A stretch of 27,661 nucleotides of DNA from a virus: positions 1 through 27,661 of IMG/VR virus record IMGVR_UViG_3300032323_001556. The stretch is one strand, 5' to 3'. Below, one piece after another: positions 7,281-12,362 of the stretch. Position 1 is the first letter of the stretch. Every line of letters begins with the position of its first letter. Both the position numbers and the translations under genes were made by a program. A model generated the notes under the pieces. That model saw nothing but the letters and a program-made list of their open reading frames with translations. It was not told the origin of the DNA and did no database searches.

Positions 7281-7688
7281 TTAATACTCTACTTTAATAC
7301 AAGATACTTGACTTACAAGTTCTAACTGTTCATCTGATAAACCATTTTTAAGTTCTTCAGCTGTAAAAGTGAACCATGTATTGTCAATATATTCTATTCC
7401 ATCGTATTCATGGATAGAATAATCTGCTCCATCTGGTACTTTAGAAATTGATAATTCTGCATGAATACCTGATGCTCTTTCAGAACCAATTTCTTCAAAT
7501 ACTTCTATAAGAACTTGGTCTTCTCTACTAAGTTGAAGATAAGTTTCTTCACCATTTATTAGATATTTACCTACACCAAATTTTTCTTCAAGAAGTTCAT
7601 AAGAAATTTCTTTTTTCTGAAGGTATAATTGTTCAGCTTCTAAGCTAATACCATATCCTCCATAGCAATCATTTACTAATATTTTCAT
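7281..7688 (-). CDS. conserved-type phage hypothetical protein (MKI-N-CYGG start)
   Basis: A 135-residue acidic protein starting MKILVNDCYGGYGIS. This opening (a strand, then N-x-CYGG-x-G) recurs in small phage and plasmid proteins of unknown function, which I recall without being able to name a domain. The rest is mixed helix and strand with many Glu. It stands alone between two non-coding tracts, so it probably has its own promoter in the 7689-8089 region. Confidence 0.68.
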   Translation of the reverse strand: MKILVNDCYGGYGISLEAEQLYLQKKEISYELLEEKFGVGKYLINGEETYLQLSREDQVLIEVFEEIGSERASGIHAELSISKVPDGADYSIHEYDGIEYIDNTWFTFTAEELKNGLSDEQLELVSQVSCIKVEY

Positions 7689-8089
7689 TTTATTTGTTTT
7701 AAAGATTTATTTAATTTGTGTTTTACACCTAAAACTTTCAACTTTCTTTAACGCTTTGAGCATCTATGCTTATTTATGTGCACTGCATAGACTCTAGGTT
7801 ACATAAACTTCAAGGATGTAAACCCATACACAAGTTCAATACCTTGTGTTTTGACTGGGCAATGATGTTCCTACATTATACGATTTACACGTACAGTATG
7901 ATAACTTGTTTACTCTGATTGAAAGAAACTGGTGTGCTCAACATCTTGCAAAGTTATTGAGTTTTTTTTGTGTATAGCATTATTGGTTAGCTATACAAAT
8001 TGTGACCAGGATTACTGCCTAGCTCCTTAATTGTTACATCAAGATTGATCTGTTCCTATCATTAGTTCAAGGATACTGATTAGTAATGT
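7689..8089 (-). ncRNA. 401-base non-coding tract with hairpins
   Basis: No plausible gene is seen. Clear hairpins are TGTATAGC / GCTATACA (about 7972-7999, 8 bp, 11-base loop), next to a run of eight T on the plus strand; ACACAAG / CTTGTGT (7833-7854, 8-base loop); TCTATGC / GCATAGA (7758-7793) with GAG/CTC flanks; and GGTTACAT / ATGTAAACC (7797-7827, one bulge). None has a T run on the minus strand directly after it, so they are not minus-strand terminators. The tract is either the long leader of the 7688 gene or a separate RNA. Confidence 0.45.
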
Positions 8090-8311
8090 TTACCAATGTG
8101 TGGCTATAGACTTTCCAGCTGTCCACTGATTGATAAAGTTTCTCTTCATTGTACCAATTTCCTTTAGATTATGCGGGATACCATCAAGGTATGCATATTT
8201 CTTACTGATATTAGTAACAACTACTAGTTCATTATCTATAGAGTATATATCTCCTAATGATGCTTTGTTAACACCTATATGAGCTAGTACTCTGAATTTC
8301 TTATTCTGCAT
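8090..8311 (-). CDS. small hypothetical protein
   Basis: A 73-residue basic protein. The first 50 residues look like a small beta-barrel (FRVLAHIGVNKASLGDIYSI, ELVVVTNISKKYAYL), followed by a basic tail. Family unknown. It is isolated, with a 463-base non-coding stretch upstream and 401 bases downstream. The nearest recognised promoter-like element lies 338 bases upstream, at 8649-8683. Confidence 0.6.
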   Translation of the reverse strand: MQNKKFRVLAHIGVNKASLGDIYSIDNELVVVTNISKKYAYLDGIPHNLKEIGTMKRNFINQWTAGKSIATHW

Positions 8312-8648
8312 GGTCTGTGTTTGAATTTGATTTATGTTTTTTGTTGGGAAACAGCTTGGTATATCACTAATGTGTGAATGGCCTGTGACTGGTAATCCGG
8401 AATCAATAAGTCTCTTTCTATATGTAGTAGTAATACTAATACTAATCCTATAGAGAGTAATAAGACTAAGAGTGTTTAGCTATAGTTAATATATTATTAT
8501 AGCATCTTGAGGAATCTCATTAAGTTATTTACTACCATTGTTATTTGGATAGTTTTACACTCCACTTGTTACTCTCTCACACTTAATTAGTTACAAATTA
8601 TTCTTTAAACCTTTAAGCCTTGTAACTATAACAAATATTACTTTAATC
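8312..8648 (-). ncRNA. non-coding transcript or long leader with inverted repeats
   Basis: The promoter-like element at 8649-8683 points into this region, which holds no convincing gene; the longest ATG frame noted is 13 codons. Inverted repeats are AGTTACAA (8589-8596) with TTGTAACT (8620-8627); GCTATA / TATAGC around 8478-8503; and a long nested stem with outer arms AGTCT near 8408 and AGACT near 8453 and inner arms TCTATA / TATAGA. It is either a separate RNA or a long 5' leader of the 8311 gene. A degenerate version of the AGT half of the element (TTGGGAAACAGC) lies near 8344. Confidence 0.45.
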
Positions 8649-8683
8649 TTAGTGTAAAAACAATGCAAAGAGGCACGCAGTGC
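8649..8683 (-). promoter_or_regulatory. hairpin element copy 1 (GCAC-GCA-GTGC)
   Basis: Stem GCAC/GTGC at 8673-8683 with loop GCA; the AGT motif at 8651-8653 lies 24 bases away, as in the other copies. It follows directly on the terminator of the 8775-9050 gene. Unlike the other copies no gene starts within 50 bases; the next start is 338 bases away. Confidence 0.75.
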
Positions 8684-8696
8684 AAGAGAATTACTA

Positions 8697-8730
8697 TAAA
8701 AAAAAATAACCTTATACTATATAAGATTAT
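8697..8730 (-). terminator. rho-independent terminator
   Basis: On the minus strand the stem ATAA-t-CTTATA pairs with TATAAG-g-TTAT around a TAG triloop (8706-8730), followed by nine T (8698-8706). It ends the 8775-9050 transcript and lies 14 bases before hairpin element copy 1. Confidence 0.8.
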
Positions 8731-8774
8731 CTTTTTAACTCTTTGAATCTTAAGGTATTGCTACCTACCCCTAA

Positions 8775-9050
8775 TTACTTAGGAGTAGAAGCAAATGCCA
8801 ATGTACTCTGTACATTAGATTCCCCAGTTGGGTGAATCATCCAGCTAGGTTCTCCATTATCTGGAGAGAAGTAACTGATTGACAAGTCATTGGACAATGC
8901 CGTTACCTTGTCAGATACTCTAAATGTAGTACCATTGCTGGCTACACCAAAGATTTTCCCGGTGTGTGGGTTCTCAACTAGGTCAATCTTTGTGATGCCA
9001 TTAGTCTGAGCAAATACCCCAATGCTCATAGTTTTAGTAAACAAACTCAT
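8775..9050 (-). CDS. hypothetical protein, paralogue of 9831-10094
   Basis: A 91-residue beta-rich protein. It aligns without gaps with the 87-residue product of 9831-10094: shared blocks include SIGVFAQTNGI, NGTTFRVS and the run from GEPSWMIHPTG to NVQSTL. Most of the differences are conservative, so the two arose by duplication. No known domain is recognised. The invariant W-M-I-H-P-T-G block may be the working surface. It has its own hairpin element (9090-9124), a 40-base leader and its own terminator. Confidence 0.75.
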   Translation of the reverse strand: MSLFTKTMSIGVFAQTNGITKIDLVENPHTGKIFGVASNGTTFRVSDKVTALSNDLSISYFSPDNGEPSWMIHPTGESNVQSTLAFASTPK

Positions 9051-9089
9051 AGTAATTATACTTAAGGATTAAACAAATATTTATTACAA

Positions 9090-9124
9090 GTAGTTGAAAA
9101 ACAGTGTAAAGCGGTGCGCAGCAC
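9090..9124 (-). promoter_or_regulatory. hairpin element copy 2 (GTGC-GCA-GCAC)
   Basis: Stem GTGC/GCAC at 9114-9124, loop GCA, AGT at 9092-9094. Compared with copy 1 the inner two stem pairs are swapped in a compensating way. It lies 40 bases before the 9050 start. A second hairpin, CACAG/CTGTG, overlaps its right side. Confidence 0.78.
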
Positions 9125-9270
9125 AGAGGATTTACTGTGTAATATACCACTAATAACCCTGAGCCTTTAGCCATTTAACTCTCGTTGATATACCCCTTTA
9201 ATCAAAAAACACATATTTTGTAACCCCTTAATAATCAGTGCTTGAGTCTACTTGTTACACACGGTGGAGA
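9125..9270. other. non-coding spacer
   Basis: 146 bases between the 9271-9299 terminator and hairpin element copy 2. No gene or strong secondary structure is seen. Related short strings (TATACC and TAACCCC variants) recur in it, which may be decayed repeat material. Confidence 0.4.
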
Positions 9271-9299
9271 CAAAAAAAATAAAGGATTACTCCTCTATT
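9271..9299 (-). terminator. rho-independent terminator
   Basis: On the minus strand AATAGAGGA pairs with TCCTTTATT (9 bp, one G-U) around a GTAA loop that contains the stop codon of the 9287-9454 gene, followed by eight T. Confidence 0.8.
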
Positions 9300-9454
9300 G
9301 TCTTTAGGATAGCCAGCATTTCTTTTAGTGCTGATCTATACCCTACATGCCAATGCCAATCTTCTGCAGTTGGTGCATGGTCTATCCAATAATCTGTATC
9401 TTCAATGTTCTCTTCTAAAGATATCATTAATCCTTTTAATTGTTTCTCACTCAT
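9287..9454 (-). CDS. small hypothetical protein (55 residues)
   Basis: The minus-strand ATG at 9452-9454 opens a 55-residue frame: an acidic helix (SEKQLKGLMISLEENIED), then a Trp/His segment (YWIDHAPTAEDWHWHVGYR) and a C-terminal helix (SALKEMLAILKTIEE). The case for a real gene is contextual: hairpin element copy 3 lies 19 bases upstream and a strong terminator spans its stop, the same cassette layout as its neighbours. The family is unknown. Confidence 0.72.
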   Translation of the reverse strand: MSEKQLKGLMISLEENIEDTDYWIDHAPTAEDWHWHVGYRSALKEMLAILKTIEE

Positions 9455-9472
9455 ACCTATTAATATTTGTTA

Positions 9473-9507
9473 TTAGTAATGAAATATTTTAATGTGGTCC
9501 AGAGGAC
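9473..9507 (-). promoter_or_regulatory. hairpin element copy 3 (GTCC-AGA-GGAC)
   Basis: Stem GTCC/GGAC at 9497-9507 with loop AGA; AGT at 9475-9477, 24 bases before the stem. It sits 19 bases before the 9454 start and abuts the terminator of the 9521-9727 gene. Confidence 0.78.
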
Positions 9508-9534
9508 AAAATGTAGAGACTTAATCTCCACATT
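9507..9534 (-). terminator. terminator overlapping the stop of 9521-9727
   Basis: On the minus strand a 10-bp stem (9525-9534 with 9510-9519, one G-U) and a 5-base loop lead into TTTTG. The stop codon lies in the loop, and hairpin element copy 3 begins within the tail. Confidence 0.65.
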
Positions 9535-9727
9535 CTATCTTAAACTGTTCAATCTCCTCCAATATCTTTCTAGTAGATACACTACTATAATATAATGGAA
9601 TAGATGTCTTGCCAAATTGATTCAGGAAACTCTCAAGTCTACCTACTCTCTTAATGCCGTAGATTCTAGCTACAGTACATAATCTAACAGTGAATCTTTG
9701 ATTGTTTATATTCTTGTGTTTATACAT
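9521..9727 (-). CDS. small basic hypothetical protein
   Basis: A 68-residue basic protein (MYKHKNINNQRFTVRLCTV). The segment VARIYGIKRVGRLESFLNQF could be a helix-turn-helix-like pair, but it is too short to assign. It is carried in its own unit: hairpin element copy 4, an 18-base leader, the gene, then a terminator overlapping the stop. Confidence 0.66.
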   Translation of the reverse strand: MYKHKNINNQRFTVRLCTVARIYGIKRVGRLESFLNQFGKTSIPLYYSSVSTRKILEEIEQFKIECGD

Positions 9728-9744
9728 GGTTCTTTATTTTAATT

Positions 9745-9779
9745 CTAGTTATAAAACATACTATAGCGGCCCGAAGGGC
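9745..9779 (-). promoter_or_regulatory. hairpin element copy 4 (GCCC-GAA-GGGC)
   Basis: Stem GCCC/GGGC at 9769-9779, loop GAA; AGT at 9747-9749. It lies 18 bases before the 9727 start. The T-to-C change in the left arm and A-to-G in the right arm, relative to GTCC/GGAC copies, keep the pairing. Confidence 0.8.
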
Positions 9780-9792
9780 AAAGGGAATAAGG

Positions 9793-9820
9793 AAAAAAGA
9801 ATATCCACCTAAGTGGATAT
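9793..9820 (-). terminator. rho-independent terminator
   Basis: A perfect 8-bp stem, ATATCCAC (9801-9808) with GTGGATAT (9813-9820), 4-base loop, then TTCTTTTTT on the minus strand. It lies 11 bases past the stop of the 9831-10094 gene. Confidence 0.85.
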
Positions 9821-9830
9821 GCTTTTGGAG

Positions 9831-10094
9831 TTATGCAAACTTCAAAGTACTTTGAACGTTGCTTTCTCCTGTTGGATGTATCATCCATGATGGTTCTCCA
9901 TCTTCAGGTGTGAAATAACTCACAGACAAATCTGCAGACAACCTTGTGATGTCTTTAGACACTCGGAATGTGGTACCATTATCGGCAACACCAAACATTT
10001 TGTCTGTATGTGGGTTAATAACTAAATCAATTTTATTGATTCCGTTTGTTTGTGCAAATACACCAATGCTAACTGTTTTACTAAATAAGCTCAT
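9831..10094 (-). CDS. hypothetical protein, paralogue of 8775-9050
   Basis: An 87-residue beta-rich protein, the sister of the 8775-9050 product. The blocks SIGVFAQTNGI, NPHT, NGTTFRVS and the C-terminal W-M-I-H-P-T-G are preserved; changes such as D/E, S/T and V/I dominate, so both copies look under selection. Function unknown. It is preceded by hairpin element copy 5 (25 bases upstream) and followed by a strong terminator. Confidence 0.75.
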   Translation of the reverse strand: MSLFSKTVSIGVFAQTNGINKIDLVINPHTDKMFGVADNGTTFRVSKDITRLSADLSVSYFTPEDGEPSWMIHPTGESNVQSTLKFA

Positions 10095-10118
10095 AATTAT
10101 AATATTAATTGTTTAATA

Positions 10119-10153
10119 GTAGTGGTAAAATAAAACAAAGCGGTCCAAAGGAC
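10119..10153 (-). promoter_or_regulatory. hairpin element copy 5 (GTCC-AAA-GGAC)
   Basis: Stem GTCC/GGAC at 10143-10153, loop AAA; AGT at 10121-10123, 24-base spacing. It lies 25 bases before the 10094 start. The T tract of the preceding terminator runs straight into the stem. Confidence 0.8.
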
Positions 10154-10178
10154 AAAAAAAGAACTACCAAGGTAGCTC
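10154..10178 (-). terminator. terminator overlapping the stop of 10164-10325
   Basis: On the minus strand GAGCTACC pairs with GGTAGTTC (one G-U) around a tight loop, followed by seven T that touch hairpin element copy 5. The stop codon lies within the stem. Confidence 0.78.
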
Positions 10179-10325
10179 TTCTGGTCTTTGACTAGAATCA
10201 AATATTTCATATTCTCTAAGTCTAAACTCTAAACGGAGTATATACTCTATTAGAACAGCTTTAGACTGTAACTCTAATTCTTCTTGATATGTAATATGAT
10301 CCATGTTATCTATTGATTCTTGCAT
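10164..10325 (-). CDS. small hypothetical protein (53 residues)
   Basis: The ATG at 10323-10325 (MQESIDNMDHITYQEE) is chosen because it follows hairpin element copy 6 by 17 bases and the leader AAAATTATTATT, the same as its neighbour. The frame stays open upstream to 10487, but that would translate the element and overlap the next gene. The product is acidic and mainly one helix (SKAVLIEYILRLEFRLREYE). Family unknown. Confidence 0.68.
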   Translation of the reverse strand: MQESIDNMDHITYQEELELQSKAVLIEYILRLEFRLREYEIFDSSQRPEELPW

Positions 10326-10341
10326 AATAATAATTTTGGAT

Positions 10342-10375
10342 ATAGTAATGAAATGATTAATGAGGTCCGAAGGAC
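10342..10375 (-). promoter_or_regulatory. hairpin element copy 6 (GTCC-GAA-GGAC)
   Basis: Stem GTCC/GGAC at 10365-10375, loop GAA; AGT at 10344-10346, with the spacing one base shorter (23) than in most copies. It is 17 bases before the 10325 start and abuts a terminator. Confidence 0.8.
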
Positions 10376-10400
10376 AAAAAAAAGGGATTACTCCCTTTTT
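10376..10400 (-). terminator. rho-independent terminator
   Basis: On the minus strand AAAAAGGG pairs with CCCTTTTT around a 6-base loop and runs on into eight T, directly against hairpin element copy 6. It starts two bases past the stop of the 10402-10701 gene. Confidence 0.85.
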
Positions 10401-10401
10401 A

Positions 10402-10701
10402 TCAACCACTAATCTCACATTTATCTGTGAATGGATTGTTAGTGAAGCTGACATGTAGATGTACATCAAGATCTTTAAGGATCTCATATGCTTCTGTCAT
10501 CTGCTCCTTTGCCTTAGCAATAAGGGCTCTGTTCATGTTATCATTGATGGCTGTCTCCAATTCTTCAAGACTCATCAAACTTGCAGGTTTCTCTGTAGTG
10601 ATATAGACCTTGCTGTTTGGATTCTCTGAATTTAATGGAGACATGCCACAATGTTCTTCATACATGTAAAGGATTCTGTTTACTCTTGTTGTGATAATCA
10701 T
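10402..10701 (-). CDS. hypothetical protein
   Basis: The ATG at 10699-10701 (MIITTRVNRILYMYEEHCG) is chosen; the frame opens further upstream only from a TTG inside the hairpin element. The 99-residue product has a Pro/Asn-rich loop (SPLNSENPNSK), a helix rich in Glu, Ala and Lys (LEELETAINDNMNRALIAK) and a short beta end (VHLHVSFTNNPFTD). No family is recognised. It is carried in its own cassette between hairpin element copy 7 and a terminator. Confidence 0.7.
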   Translation of the reverse strand: MIITTRVNRILYMYEEHCGMSPLNSENPNSKVYITTEKPASLMSLEELETAINDNMNRALIAKAKEQMTEAYEILKDLDVHLHVSFTNNPFTDKCEISG

Positions 10702-10717
10702 AATAATAATTTTAGGT

Positions 10718-10751
10718 ACAGTTGTGAAACAATTAAGGAGGCCCAAAGGGC
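10718..10751 (-). promoter_or_regulatory. hairpin element copy 7 (GCCC-AAA-GGGC)
   Basis: Stem GCCC/GGGC at 10741-10751, loop AAA; AGT at 10720-10722, 23-base spacing. It is 17 bases before the 10701 start. A seven-T tail from the preceding terminator abuts it. Confidence 0.8.
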
Positions 10752-10782
10752 AAAAAAAGAAAAGGGCAAAGCCCTATTCTTT
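10752..10782 (-). terminator. rho-independent terminator
   Basis: On the minus strand AAAGAA-t-AGGGC pairs with GCCCT-t-TTCTTT around a TTT loop, followed by a T run that abuts hairpin element copy 7. It overlaps the stop of the 10781-10966 gene. Confidence 0.8.
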
Positions 10783-10966
10783 ATTCCAATAATCCCTGAT
10801 ATTTCTGCAGTTTCATTTCTATATACTCTCTATCCATATCAATGTTTAGTTGATCTTCTTCTGAGTATGTAGCATATTCTTCCCAAGATAGATTCATTAT
10901 CCAATGATAATATTCCATTCTTCTTTTCTCTGCTTGTTCTTCTGTTTCTTGTAGTATGTTTATCAT
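10781..10966 (-). CDS. small acidic hypothetical protein
   Basis: A 61-residue acidic, Tyr/Glu-rich and probably all-helical protein (QAEKRRMEYYHWIMNLSWEE). It is the first gene of the leftward arm, 23 bases past hairpin element copy 8, and has its own terminator. First position in the early arm suggests early expression after infection (inference). Family unknown. Confidence 0.68.
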   Translation of the reverse strand: MINILQETEEQAEKRRMEYYHWIMNLSWEEYATYSEEDQLNIDMDREYIEMKLQKYQGLLE

Positions 10967-10988
10967 GATTTATATTTTTATGTTAAGA

Positions 10989-11023
10989 ATAGTGGTGATA
11001 CAATGTATAGCGGTCCGAAGGAC
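10989..11023 (-). promoter_or_regulatory. hairpin element copy 8 (GTCC-GAA-GGAC), first of the left arm
   Basis: Stem GTCC/GGAC at 11013-11023, loop GAA; AGT at 10991-10993, 24-base spacing. It is 23 bases before the 10966 start. No minus-strand gene lies upstream and no terminator abuts it, which fits a true promoter position rather than an intercistronic processing signal. Confidence 0.8.
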
Positions 11024-11235
11024 AATAATTTCAAAACATCCAATGTTTTTGGATTCACTGCACAGATTTCAAGGGGGTATACCACTCCTCCGCCAAAGGC
11101 GGGGGGTCTTTTGATAAGGAGTCACTATCTTCTCTTACATACAACATTTCTAAATTCCGTCATAAATTCCCAAGGGGGGAACCCAAGGAATAAAAAAGAC
11201 CCGGGGGATATTATTTAGTGTCAAGGGTATAGATA
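11024..11235. other. divergent intergenic region with G-runs and hairpins
   Basis: This is where the leftward and rightward arms part. It is far richer in G on the plus strand than its surroundings: five-G or longer runs near 11073, 11101, 11174 and 11202. Hairpins are ATCCAA / TTGGAT (11038-11054), a strong CTCCTCCGCC-AAA-GGCGG type stem at 11086-11106 followed by TCTTTT, and ATTCC / GGAAT (11166-11191) with an inner GGG/CCC. A plus-strand open frame crosses it, but its sequence does not look coding. It could be a replication or transcription control region (inference). Confidence 0.55.
11086..11112 (+). terminator. strong GC-rich hairpin with T tail (terminator-like)
   Basis: CCGCC (11090-11094), triloop AAA, GGCGG (11098-11102), extended by four more pairs including G-T, then TCTTTT. 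No plus-strand gene lies upstream, so it may serve as an insulator between the arms, or act as a DNA or RNA hairpin rather than a terminator. The AAA triloop recalls the hairpin elements of the left arm. Confidence 0.45.
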
Positions 11236-11258
11236 TTTTTTGTATATTATAATGTAAA
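11236..11258 (+). promoter_or_regulatory. candidate phage promoter block (T6-G-TATATTAT)
   Basis: A T run, then GTATATTAT and AATGTAAA, 14 bases before the 11272 start. The same T-run plus GTATATTAT block occurs at 15308-15330 before another unit, and a variant at 13781-13803. It lacks the host TAnnTTTG box. The repeated position before rightward units suggests a phage-specific promoter. Confidence 0.45.
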
Positions 11259-11271
11259 CAATCCTTAAGAC

Positions 11272-12132
11272 ATGGTAGAAAAATTAAGTAAGAATGTACA
11301 CAAGATATCTTTGTCTGGTACATACAATGAAATTGCTGTGCTCTCTGATTTGCATTGGGATAATCCTAAGTGTGATAGAGTGCTGCTAAAAAAACACCTG
11401 GATTATTGTTTAGATAAAAAGATTCCTGTAGTTATCACTGGGGATCTTTTTTGTTTAATGCAAGGCCGGGGAGATAACAGAAGAAACAAATCGGACATCT
11501 TACCTGAGCACAACAACTATAAATACTTAGACTCTATTGTAGAAACTGCAGTAGATTGGTTTACACCATATGCACATATTCTAACTGTTGTAGGTTATGG
11601 AAATCATGAGACTGGAATTATTAAATGGCAAGAGACTGATATCTTACAAAGATTTGTTGACTTGTTAAATCATACTACCGGGTCTAATGTTTATACTGGA
11701 GGATATGGTGGCTGGATTGTTTATGATGTTACCATCAGAACAAATGTAAAAACAAGTTTCAAGCACAAATACTTTCATGGATCCGGTGGTGGAGGTATTG
11801 TTACCAAAGGAGCTATCAACCTTACCAGAGCTTTAGAAACTTATGAAGGATTTGACTTGTTTTCTATGGGGCATATCCATGAGAACAGTTGCAGAAATGA
11901 TTCTAGAGAAATACTGTATATGAATACAACAGTAACTGAAATCAGACTAAAGCAAATACATCACTGTATTACCGGTACTTATAAAGAAGAATATGATGAT
12001 GGATCTAAAGGATGGCATGTTGAAAGAGGTGCTCCTCCAAAACCACTAGGTGGTAGAATAGTTATGATCTCTGCAAAACGTGAAAAAGATGTAGTAATAA
12101 AATCTATAGATAGTAAAGGTTTTCCTTTATAA
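11272..12132 (+). CDS. metallophosphoesterase (calcineurin-like)
   Basis: A 286-residue protein with the metal-binding motifs of the calcineurin-like phosphoesterase fold in order: D26-x-H28 (SDLHWD), G57-D58 (ITGDLF), G110-N111-H112-E113, H168 (YFHGSGGGG) and G199-H200-x-H202 (MGHIHEN). These place two divalent metals for hydrolysis of phosphodiester or phosphomonoester bonds. All key residues are present, so it should be active; the substrate (nucleic acid, cyclic nucleotide or phosphoprotein) cannot be read from sequence. It is cytosolic, with no signal peptide. It is the first gene of the rightward arm, 14 bases after a promoter-like block, and is followed by a structured RNA candidate. 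Confidence 0.88.
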   Translation: MVEKLSKNVHKISLSGTYNEIAVLSDLHWDNPKCDRVLLKKHLDYCLDKKIPVVITGDLFCLMQGRGDNRRNKSDILPEHNNYKYLDSIVETAVDWFTPYAHILTVVGYGNHETGIIKWQETDILQRFVDLLNHTTGSNVYTGGYGGWIVYDVTIRTNVKTSFKHKYFHGSGGGGIVTKGAINLTRALETYEGFDLFSMGHIHENSCRNDSREILYMNTTVTEIRLKQIHHCITGTYKEEYDDGSKGWHVERGAPPKPLGGRIVMISAKREKDVVIKSIDSKGFPL

Positions 12133-12136
12133 TATA

Positions 12137-12347
12137 TACTTTTGTAATACTACCTGTGGATAGTATCTGCAGGCCCAAGTACCAGGGGTGCATCCCGTAA
12201 GATCTGCATACTAGCCTTGGTCTTTTTCAGTTATTAGGAAAGAGAATCTGCTATGGCTCTGTCTGACGAGACCCAACCATTCAGCCTTATAACTAGTAAC
12301 ACCCCCAGGTAAGTTTCTCTGATCAAGAAATACTGCCTGGGTTTTTT
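12137..12347 (+). ncRNA. GC-richer structured RNA ending in a terminator (ncRNA or attenuator leader)
   Basis: This stretch is visibly richer in G and C than its surroundings and has no gene. A box TACTTTTG at 12137-12144 fits the host -7 consensus. Stem 1 is TAGTAT-ct-GCAG (12161-12172) with CTGCATACTA (12204-12213), holding GGGG-TGCA-TCCC (12185-12196). CCAAG (12175-12179) can pair with CTTGG (12216-12220) to form a pseudoknot. Stem 2 is ATGG (12253-12256) with CCAT (12277-12280), enclosing GTCT-GACG-AGAC (12261-12272). ACCTG (12152-12156) can pair with CAGGT (12306-12310), competing with the terminator arm CCCAGG (12304-12309). That is the layout of a riboswitch or attenuator. I recognise no known class. 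Confidence 0.6.
12304..12347 (+). terminator. terminator at the end of the structured RNA
   Basis: CCCAGG (12304-12309) pairs with CCTGGG (12336-12341), with an inner TTTCT/AGAAA stem, followed by six T. The next gene starts 16 bases later with no room for a promoter, so its expression would depend on readthrough. Confidence 0.75.
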
Positions 12348-12362
12348 GTTTATCTTTGTTGT

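Noticed and set aside
8649-11023. Regularly spaced repeats that could suggest a CRISPR array
   Set aside because: Spacing ranges from about 220 to 440 bases, the intervals hold genes, and the stems vary by covariation rather than being identical.
11003-11218. A 71-codon plus-strand open frame across the divergent region
   Set aside because: It crosses hairpin element copy 8 and the G-run hairpins, its product (Pro/Gly-rich runs with no fold pattern) does not look coding, and no leader or neighbour supports it.
12261-12272. CTGACGAG string resembling the hammerhead ribozyme core
   Set aside because: The matching GAAA after stem II and a cleavage site in the right place are missing; the string is better explained by the GTCT-GACG-AGAC hairpin.
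12150-12350. tRNA or tmRNA in the GC-richer region
   Set aside because: No T-loop sequence (GTTCRA) and no cloverleaf or acceptor stem with a CCA-type end could be found.
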